This document shows, piece by piece, positions 1-6,466 of a DNA stretch of 7,876 nucleotides. The DNA lies in NCBI GenBank assembly GCA_016295245.1, contig JAEDLO010000072.1:1-7876 (forward strand), written 5' to 3'. The notes beneath the pieces were generated by a model. That model was given only the letters and a program-made list of their open reading frames with translations, was not told where the DNA came from and ran no database searches. The stretch comes from Bacteroidales bacterium (GTDB lineage Bacteria > Bacteroidota > Bacteroidia > Bacteroidales > UBA932). The position numbers and the translations under genes are program-made. Numbering within the stretch: the stretch's first letter is position 1; each line of letters opens with the position of its first letter.

Positions 1-996
1 CAGGAAATCGTGACTGAGGAAGGCACAAAGGTTAAGGCCGGCGACGTGATAGTCCGGCTGAGCAACGACAACCTCGACCTCCAGATCCTCAACTCCGAGG
101 CCGAGCTTGCAGAGAAGGAGAACATCCTGCGCAACACCCTGATTTCGATGGAGCAGCAGAAACTCTCCCTCAAGCAGGACAAGCTCCAGCTCCAGACAGA
201 GGTGGCAAAGTACAAGAGGAAATACGAGCAGAACAAGGCCCTGTATGGGGAAAAGCTCATTGCCCGCGAGGAATACCTGACCGCGAAGGAAGACTATGAG
301 CTCGCGGCAGGCAAGCTCGAGCTGGTCATCGACCGGGCTGAACAGGACAGCCTCTACCGCAGCGTCCAGATACTCCAGATGCAGGAGAGCCTGGAGAATA
401 TGCGCAAGAATATGCTGATGATCCGCCACCGCAAGGAGAACCTCACCATCAAGGCCCCTATCGACGGAGAACTGGGCTTGCTGGACGTAGTCCTCGGCCA
501 GTCCATTTCTTCAGGCAATAAAATCGGCCAAATCAACAATCTTGACAGCTATAAGATTGAGGCCCAGATAGATGAGCACTACATCGACCGTGTGAGCTCG
601 GGGCTTTCAGCAAGTTTCCAGAGGCAGAACGACTCTTACGGCGCCGTAATCCGCAAGGTCTATCCCGAGGTGCGCGACGGCAAATTCAAGGCTGACTTCA
701 AGTTCGAAGGAGAGACTCCTGACAACATACGCAGCGGCCAGACCTACTACCTGAACCTCCAGCTCGGCCAGCCTGAGAACGCCGTGCTCGTACCGCGCGG
801 AACCTTCTACCAGAAGACAGGCGGCAAATGGATCTTCGTTGTCTCCCCTGACGGGGGCAAGGCAGTACGCCGCGAAATCCGCATCGGCCGCCAGAACCCT
901 CAGTACTACGAAGTTCTTGAAGGCCTGCAGCCGGGAGAAAAAGTCATCACCTCCGGCTACGACTCCTTCGGCGACAATGAAGTATTGGTATTTTAA
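1..996 (+). CDS. HlyD/MacA-family periplasmic adaptor subunit, 5' truncated
   Basis: This is the periplasmic adaptor (membrane fusion protein) of a tripartite ABC exporter, expected to bridge inner-membrane permeases and a TolC-like outer-membrane channel. The frame is open from base 1, giving 331 visible residues. The GTG at 10 is internal (a Val of the lipoyl domain) and not a credible start. The N-terminal anchor or signal and the first strands are missing. In visible numbering: end of the first lipoyl half-motif at about 1-20 (EEGTKVKAGDVIVRL); a long, charged alpha-helical coiled-coil hairpin at about 30-146; the second lipoyl half at about 147-178 (LTIKAPIDGELG, then GQSISSG); a beta-barrel at about 179-256; and a membrane-proximal domain at about 257-331 (VLVPRGTFY, then LQPGEKVITSGYDSF). 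The stop is TAA at 994-996, and permease 1 starts 15 bases on, so the two are surely co-transcribed. Family assignment is firm; the substrate is unknown. Confidence 0.93.
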   Translation, partial: QEIVTEEGTKVKAGDVIVRLSNDNLDLQILNSEAELAEKENILRNTLISMEQQKLSLKQDKLQLQTEVAKYKRKYEQNKALYGEKLIAREEYLTAKEDYELAAGKLELVIDRAEQDSLYRSVQILQMQESLENMRKNMLMIRHRKENLTIKAPIDGELGLLDVVLGQSISSGNKIGQINNLDSYKIEAQIDEHYIDRVSSGLSASFQRQNDSYGAVIRKVYPEVRDGKFKADFKFEGETPDNIRSGQTYYLNLQLGQPENAVLVPRGTFYQKTGGKWIFVVSPDGGKAVRREIRIGRQNPQYYEVLEGLQPGEKVITSGYDSFGDNEVLVF

Positions 997-1011
997 TCTT
1001 TCCACATTACG

Positions 1012-3339
1012 ATGAGACTCAAAAACATAGCGCTCAAATCCCTGTCGCTCGGCATAGGCCTGGCAATCACCATAATACTCGTTGCAAAAATCTGCTTCGA
1101 ACTGAGCTACGACCGCTGTTACAGGGATTATGAAAACATATACCAGATCCGCACCGGCTACGACCAGCAGGGCCACTTGAATGACTTCGCCAATATCAGT
1201 GGAGCAGTTGCGCCCGGCTTCAGACAGTATGTGCCGGGGGTCGAGTCTGCCACGAGGACGACCTTTTTTGTGGAAAGCGAACGCTTCAAGGACGAGGACG
1301 GCAATACGATAAGCGGAAAACTCATCATAGCCGATACATCCTACTTCGATGTCTTCCCCGCTGAAATTCTTGCCGGAGATCCAAAAACGGCTCTTTCCGT
1401 GACTGACAATCTGATGATATCAAGGAGCTTTGCCGAAAAGCTCGGTGGAGTCCGGGAGGCAGTCGGCAAAATGATTGAGAGCGAAGAATATGAAGGGTAC
1501 AAGATGACTGTCGCAGGCGTGTTCGAGGACTTCCCCTACCAGAGCTCACAGAAGTACGACATCCTCCTCTCGATGGAATCACTGTCAAAGCGCACTACCG
1601 ACAACTGGCTTGGAAACGACAGGTACAGAGGATATGCCCGGCTTGAGGATGGCGTTGATTACAAGATGCTTGCTCCGGCAATACGCCTGATGCAGGAGAA
1701 GAACCAGCCGCTGGAGCAGATTGAGAAGTCCGGCTCGAAGATATGGTACTATCTTTCTCCTCTGGCAAACCGTCATACTTCCGAGGAAAATGTGAGGAAT
1801 ATGCTGATCATCCTCGGCGTTGTCTCCGTGCTGCTGCTCGCGATTTCGCTTCTGAACTATGTCCTGTTCGTGATTTCAGCGATGGTGAAAAGGTCCAAAG
1901 AGGTTGGCGTGCGCAAATGCTATGGTGCCGGGACATCAAGCATATACTCAATGATGACTAAAGAGGCAGCGCTTGACGTTGCAGCTTCGCTGGCTGTTGC
2001 CGCCCTGCTGATTCTCGCTTTCCGCAGCATAATCGGCGACCTGGTCGGAGTACCTGTTGAAGCGTTGTTCGTGCCTTGGACCACCATTACCCTCGTGGCC
2101 GTCGTGACAATGGTGTTCATCGTGGCCGCACTTGTCCCGGCGAGGTTATATTCGAATATTCCGATTGCCACGGCAATCAGAAATTACAAGGAAAACAAGC
2201 GCGTCTGGAAGCTCGCCCTGCTTTTCGCGCAGATTTGCGTGTGTACCATCCTTATGAGTCTGGTCGTGGTTATCGGCCTGCAATACAACAAGGCAATCAA
2301 CGACAAGCCGGGCTATGAATATGAGAATCTGATATTTACAAGCCTCAGAGGCACCAACCGCGCTGTCCATCAGTCGGTTATCGACAAAATTCGCGGGATT
2401 CCGGGGGTTGAGGATGTGCAGATGAGCTATGACATTCCGCTGAATCCGTCATCTGGAAACAATGTATTCCTGTGGGAGGAGCCGGTACGGGAGCTTTTCA
2501 ATATCGCCGACCAGTATGAAGGTACTGAGGGACTCTTCAAAATGATGGGCATCCCGTTCATCGAAGGACGCTTCCCTCAAACGCTGACCGAAGTAGCTGT
2601 CAGCGAGAGTTTTCTTGAGAAGATGGCTGAATTCGAGGACTGGAGCGACGGTGCTGTCGGCAAGCAGGTTTACATCTCCGAGCACAGCAACAATGGCCAG
2701 GCATTTACTGTCTGCGGAGTATATAAGGATTACCGTATCAGGAACCTTACCAATCCAGACGAAAGGGCAAGCGTGAAGTTCCTCGGCAAGGTTGAAGATG
2801 GTTATATGCCATATCTGATAGTCAAGGTGGACAAGGTGAACAGTGAAATCTTGGAAAAGGCCGACGCTGTCCTCAAGGAGACTTTCCCTAACTTGGAGCT
2901 TGTGTTCAAGGCGTACAAGGATGAAATGAGGGATACGTATTCTGACGAAAGGAAGATGCGCAACACCATACTTGCCGGCTGCGCCATCTGCATCCTGATC
3001 GCCCTGTTCGGACTTGTGGGCTATGTCCGCGACGAGTCGGAGAGAAGGAGCAAGGAGACGGCTGTCAGGAAGATAAACGGCGCATCCACTAAGGATGTCC
3101 TCGGCCTGTTCGTCGGAGAAATCCTGAAACTCGGCCTTGTGGCGGCAGTGCTTGCCGATGTAGGAGCGTTCTTCATTGCAAGGGTATGGCTGGAGAATTT
3201 CGCGGAGAAAATCACGCTTTCTCCTCTGATTTTCATCGCCGCCGACATCATCATCCTTGCGATCGTGGCCGCCACCGTCGTCCTCAACAGCCTTCGCATA
3301 TCACGCTCAAATCCTGTCAATTCACTTAAAAATGAATAA
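1012..3339 (+). CDS. FtsX/MacB-type ABC transporter permease 1
   Basis: Inner-membrane permease of 775 aa with two MacB_PCD-FtsX units, the usual size for the Bacteroidota family. Hydrophobic segments by eye: about 8-28, 262-290, 318-345, 355-378, 398-423, 650-671, 700-724 and 736-760, which makes eight. Large periplasmic domains lie at about 30-260 and 425-648. Family signatures include ELSYDRCY and IYQI after TM1, VAGVFEDFPYQSS at 167-179, and the cytoplasmic coupling-helix motifs KEVGVRKCYGA (296-306) and KETAVRKINGA (681-691), where FtsX-type permeases contact their ATPase. The C-terminus NPVNSLKNE is typical. The start is fixed by an in-frame TAA five codons upstream, the adaptor's own stop, with no other start codon between. 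The N-terminus is shorter than usual before TM1. There is no Shine-Dalgarno. Permease 2 follows after 3 bases. It probably works with the ATPase at 5768; pairing with the other permeases is inferred. Confidence 0.95.
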   Translation: MRLKNIALKSLSLGIGLAITIILVAKICFELSYDRCYRDYENIYQIRTGYDQQGHLNDFANISGAVAPGFRQYVPGVESATRTTFFVESERFKDEDGNTISGKLIIADTSYFDVFPAEILAGDPKTALSVTDNLMISRSFAEKLGGVREAVGKMIESEEYEGYKMTVAGVFEDFPYQSSQKYDILLSMESLSKRTTDNWLGNDRYRGYARLEDGVDYKMLAPAIRLMQEKNQPLEQIEKSGSKIWYYLSPLANRHTSEENVRNMLIILGVVSVLLLAISLLNYVLFVISAMVKRSKEVGVRKCYGAGTSSIYSMMTKEAALDVAASLAVAALLILAFRSIIGDLVGVPVEALFVPWTTITLVAVVTMVFIVAALVPARLYSNIPIATAIRNYKENKRVWKLALLFAQICVCTILMSLVVVIGLQYNKAINDKPGYEYENLIFTSLRGTNRAVHQSVIDKIRGIPGVEDVQMSYDIPLNPSSGNNVFLWEEPVRELFNIADQYEGTEGLFKMMGIPFIEGRFPQTLTEVAVSESFLEKMAEFEDWSDGAVGKQVYISEHSNNGQAFTVCGVYKDYRIRNLTNPDERASVKFLGKVEDGYMPYLIVKVDKVNSEILEKADAVLKETFPNLELVFKAYKDEMRDTYSDERKMRNTILAGCAICILIALFGLVGYVRDESERRSKETAVRKINGASTKDVLGLFVGEILKLGLVAAVLADVGAFFIARVWLENFAEKITLSPLIFIAADIIILAIVAATVVLNSLRISRSNPVNSLKNE

Positions 3340-3342
3340 CTT

Positions 3343-5733
3343 ATGAAGAGTTTTCTGAGATTCCTGAAGAGTAATCCCTTTTACACGGTGATTAATATAC
3401 TCGGGTTGTCGGCAGCCCTGATGTTCGCCATCCTTATAGGCGACTACACTCTACGCCTGTTCAGCACCGACACCTCCCAGCCCAACAGGGACAGGATAGT
3501 GCTGATGGGCCGCCCCGGCGACTATTTGTCCTGGCCGGAGGAGGCCTGGAAGATAGGCAGGATGTACCCTGAGATAGAGAACACCTGCTGCGTGGTCAGC
3601 CAGGGAGGTGCCGTCAGGTCAGAAGATGAGAGCTTCGAGGAAACTGAGGGCAATCCCATCCTTCTTGCGGACTCGACCTTTTTCAGCATCTTCTCGTACC
3701 ACTTCGTAGCCGGAGACGCCGAAGGCGCCCTGTCGTCTCCCGACAAGTGCGTCATCACAGAAAGTCTCGCCAATGCACTTTTCCCGGGCAAAAACCCTAT
3801 GGGAGAGCCTCTGAGAATAATAGGCGAAAGAGCCATAAAGATAAACAACGGTAAGCCGGCCCCTTACGACAGCAACCTCGTATATACAGTCAGCGCTGTG
3901 GTCAAGGATTTCGACAAGACTGTCTTTCCTAATGATACAAAGATCATCGCATCCTTAAACAGGCATCCTCAGATTCTCGGATATGAAATGACAAGCTCTG
4001 TATTCGCAAGCTCGAAACACGGCTGTTTCAAGACCTTCTATCTTCTGGATAAGGGAGCGGAACTGGACTCCAAGGCTGACGAAATCTGGTCAACTATTGT
4101 CAAGGACATCCCTATGATGGACTTTGATATAGATGTGGAGAAATCAACGGCGTCATTCACTCCTCTCAGGAAAGTGATGTTCGCCCCCCAGAATGACGGA
4201 AATGGTCTGGAAAAAGGTGACAAGGGACTTCTGATAATACTGCTCAGCGCCGTCATCGCCATTCTGCTTTTCGCCGTCACCAACTACATCAACCTCACCG
4301 TGGCAAACACCGGTATGAGAGCCAAGGAAATGGCTACCAGAAGGCTGCTTGGCAGCTCTTCGCAAGATGTGATATCAAAACTGGTAGGTGAATCCATACT
4401 TATGGTTTTCATTTCCTTTCTCATCGGATTGGGGCTGTCTTTCCTATTCCAGGACGATATGGCGTCTATGTTCAGGGGCAAGATTATGCTTGAGAACGAC
4501 ATCACCCCTGCAACGGTCAGTGCCAGCATAGCTTTCATCCTGGTGACAGGCCTCCTTGCGGGCATCATCCCCGGCGTCCAGATTTCCGCATTCAAGCCAA
4601 TTGACGTCGTGAAGGGCAGCTTCCGCTACAAGTCCAAGATGGTATTCAGCAAGGTCTTCATAGTGCTGCAGAACCTCATCACAGTCGTGATGCTCACCCT
4701 GTCTCTGGTCGTAGCCCTTCAGATCAACGGACTTGTCCACGCTCCTCTCGGGATAAACACCGACGGACTCCTGTGCATCTATCCAGATAACTCTGATTCA
4801 GAGGCGGTTCTCTCCAAACTTGAGCAATTGCCCTGCGTAGAGCGCATAGGCAGGGCATCAGGCAGTTGCCTTTCCATAGGAAAGAGCACCATGACTATGA
4901 TCAAGGACAAGGAAGGGTCAAGGCACCTGATATTACAGGCCAGCCTTGACAAGGAAGCAATGGAACTTTTTGGAGTTCAGATTCTGCAGGATTACGGGGC
5001 CTCCGAAGAGTCAGTTTATATCAATGAGAAGATGAAGGAGAACCTGGGGCTGTCCGACTCCGACCGCGAGATCCAGTGGCACGGCGGCAATGTCCAGCAG
5101 ATTGCAGGCGTGGTGAAGAATTTCCACAAGGGCAACATACTTAGGGAGGTACCGGAATTTGCTCTCTATCTGAAGGACCCGGAGAGTATCAGGAACCCTT
5201 ATTTCGTAGTCAAGACCGACGGCTCATCCGCAGCCATCAACACGGTCAATGCCGCTATTCAGGAGATAATGGGCGACAGGTACGAATTCGACTGGACCGT
5301 CCAGAACCTTGAAGAGAAAGTGGCCTCACAGTTTGAAGAAGAAAGAAACGTTCTTCATATAGTCCTGATGTTCACCGTAATAGCCCTTCTGATTTCCATC
5401 TTCGGATTCATCGGCCTGTCTCTTTTCTATATCGGCCAGAGCCGCAGCGGCATCGCCCTCAGAAGGATTATGGGCGGCAGCCAGAGAGAAGTCACGATGC
5501 TGATGCTTGCCCGCTTCTGCGCCCCGCTGCTGATTTCCTGCGTCGCCGCCGTGCCTGTGGCATATTTCCTTGCTGAACGCTGGCTTCAGGACTTCAGCTA
5601 CCGGATTCCGCTTGATGCCTGGATTTTCATCCTCTGCTGCGCGGCCTCCCTGTTGATTGCAGGCCTGTCCGTCCTCTGGCAAACCGTACACGCCGTACGC
5701 CGCAATCCGGTTGAAGGCATAAAGAGCGAATAA
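3343..5733 (+). CDS. FtsX/MacB-type ABC transporter permease 2
   Basis: Second inner-membrane permease, 796 aa, with the same two-unit plan. Hydrophobic segments by eye: about 13-35, 294-320, 347-369, 389-411, 433-459, 669-697, 718-743 and 758-780. The periplasmic MacB_PCD domains lie between TM1 and TM2 and between TM5 and TM6. Coupling-helix motifs are KEMATRRLLGSS (328-339) and GIALRRIMGGS (703-713); the second lacks the acidic residue seen in KE-type motifs. VSAVVKDFDKT (183-193) and IAGVVKNFHKG (587-597) match the conserved periplasmic motif, and NPVEGIKSE is the family C-terminus. The usual SYDxFH-like motif after TM1 is not recognisable, although NRDRIVLM keeps the following strand. 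The start is fixed by the upstream in-frame TAA of permease 1, six bases before the ATG. Its N-terminus (MKSFLRFLKS) resembles that of permease 3 (MKSFLSILRK), so these look like diverged paralogues. Its partner within the complex is unknown. Confidence 0.95.
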   Translation: MKSFLRFLKSNPFYTVINILGLSAALMFAILIGDYTLRLFSTDTSQPNRDRIVLMGRPGDYLSWPEEAWKIGRMYPEIENTCCVVSQGGAVRSEDESFEETEGNPILLADSTFFSIFSYHFVAGDAEGALSSPDKCVITESLANALFPGKNPMGEPLRIIGERAIKINNGKPAPYDSNLVYTVSAVVKDFDKTVFPNDTKIIASLNRHPQILGYEMTSSVFASSKHGCFKTFYLLDKGAELDSKADEIWSTIVKDIPMMDFDIDVEKSTASFTPLRKVMFAPQNDGNGLEKGDKGLLIILLSAVIAILLFAVTNYINLTVANTGMRAKEMATRRLLGSSSQDVISKLVGESILMVFISFLIGLGLSFLFQDDMASMFRGKIMLENDITPATVSASIAFILVTGLLAGIIPGVQISAFKPIDVVKGSFRYKSKMVFSKVFIVLQNLITVVMLTLSLVVALQINGLVHAPLGINTDGLLCIYPDNSDSEAVLSKLEQLPCVERIGRASGSCLSIGKSTMTMIKDKEGSRHLILQASLDKEAMELFGVQILQDYGASEESVYINEKMKENLGLSDSDREIQWHGGNVQQIAGVVKNFHKGNILREVPEFALYLKDPESIRNPYFVVKTDGSSAAINTVNAAIQEIMGDRYEFDWTVQNLEEKVASQFEEERNVLHIVLMFTVIALLISIFGFIGLSLFYIGQSRSGIALRRIMGGSQREVTMLMLARFCAPLLISCVAAVPVAYFLAERWLQDFSYRIPLDAWIFILCCAASLLIAGLSVLWQTVHAVRRNPVEGIKSE

Positions 5734-5767
5734 CAAGATATTATACAAACATTTAAACTCAATAATT
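5734..5767 (+). promoter_or_regulatory. AT-rich leader before the ATPase gene
   Basis: This 34-base gap has only 6 G or C bases, against roughly half in the flanking genes, and is the longest gap in the cluster. It contains TATTATAC and ATTTAAAC but no clear Bacteroidota -7 box (TAnnTTTG) or -33 TTTG on the + strand, and no inverted repeat that would make a terminator. The likeliest role is an unstructured, A-rich translation-initiation region for the ATPase. An internal promoter is possible but not supported by a motif. Confidence 0.3.
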
Positions 5768-6448
5768 ATGATTAAAGTTACTGATTTGTGCAAGGTTTTC
5801 CGCACAGAAGAAATTGAAACAACCGCGTTGAACAAAGTATCTTTCGAGATCAAGGACGGCGAATTCGTCGCCATTATGGGCCCGTCAGGTTGCGGCAAGT
5901 CAACCCTGCTTAACATCCTCGGCCTGCTCGACAACCCGAGCTCCGGCAGCTATGAACTCCTCGGACAGGAAGTAGCAGGCCTCAAGGAGAAGGACCGCAC
6001 CAAGTTCCGCAAGGGCAACATCGGCTTCGTGTTCCAGAGTTTCAACCTCATCGACGAACTCAATGTGTACGAGAATGTCGAGCTTCCGCTGCGCTATATG
6101 AAAATCAGCGCCTCGGAGCGCAAGGAGATGGTGACCGCAATGCTCAAGAGGATGAACATCAGCCACCGTGCCCAGCACTTCCCTCAGCAGCTCTCCGGCG
6201 GTCAGCAGCAGAGGGTCGCAATTGCCCGCGCCTGCGTCGCCAACCCTAAGCTGATCCTCGCCGATGAGCCTACCGGCAACCTCGACTCCAAGAACGGCAA
6301 GGAGGTGATGGAACTCCTGCAGGAGCTCAACGGCGAAGGTGCTACCATCGTGATGGTAACCCACTCACAGAAAGACGCATCCATGGCCCAGCGCATCATC
6401 AACCTCTTCGACGGCGCTATCGTCAGCGACGTAAAGAACGAATTGTAA
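5768..6448 (+). CDS. LolD/MacB-type ABC transporter ATP-binding protein
   Basis: Cytoplasmic ATPase subunit of 226 aa, full length for the LolD/FtsE/MacB-N group. All catalytic motifs are intact: A-loop region around Phe11; Walker A GPSGCGKST (38-46); Q-loop Gln90 in FVFQSFNLI; ABC signature LSGGQQQR (142-149); Walker B LILADEP (162-168) with catalytic Glu167; D-loop GNLDS (170-174); H-loop His199 in VTHS. The sequence around the Q-loop, with LNVYENVELPL following, is typical of the MacB-like subgroup that drives FtsX permeases by mechanotransmission rather than by transporting through a membrane channel. It lies between permeases 2 and 3 and is the only ATPase visible, so it probably energises all three permeases (inference). 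The ATG at 5768 gives the canonical N-terminus MIKVTDLCKVF. LolD-like lipoprotein release is an alternative role, but the adjacent adaptor favours tripartite export. Confidence 0.96.
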   Translation: MIKVTDLCKVFRTEEIETTALNKVSFEIKDGEFVAIMGPSGCGKSTLLNILGLLDNPSSGSYELLGQEVAGLKEKDRTKFRKGNIGFVFQSFNLIDELNVYENVELPLRYMKISASERKEMVTAMLKRMNISHRAQHFPQQLSGGQQQRVAIARACVANPKLILADEPTGNLDSKNGKEVMELLQELNGEGATIVMVTHSQKDASMAQRIINLFDGAIVSDVKNEL

Positions 6449-6466
6449 AAGACATCTTTCAAATTG

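Noticed and set aside
10..12. GTG as the start of the adaptor gene
   Set aside because: It falls inside the lipoyl-like half-motif, and the frame is open to base 1. The real start must lie upstream of the window.
607..1176. 189-codon open frame on the - strand across the adaptor / permease 1 junction
   Set aside because: It lies antisense to two well-supported genes, has low-complexity Val/Ala/Glu-rich content expected from reversed codons, and matches no family I recognise.
5326..5934. 202-codon open frame on the - strand across the permease 2 / ATPase junction
   Set aside because: It is antisense to the permease C-terminus and the Walker A region. Its N-terminus (MLSRVDLPQPDGPIMATN) is what the reverse strand of a Walker A coding region typically yields, and it has no independent motif.
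5900..6364. 154-codon open frame on the - strand inside the ATPase gene
   Set aside because: It is fully antisense to the conserved ATPase motifs, and its His/Leu/Val-rich composition is a by-product of codon bias.
6449..6466. Possible terminator or promoter between the ATPase and permease 3
   Set aside because: The 18-base gap holds no hairpin, T-tract or promoter box; it is too short and fits an intra-operon junction.
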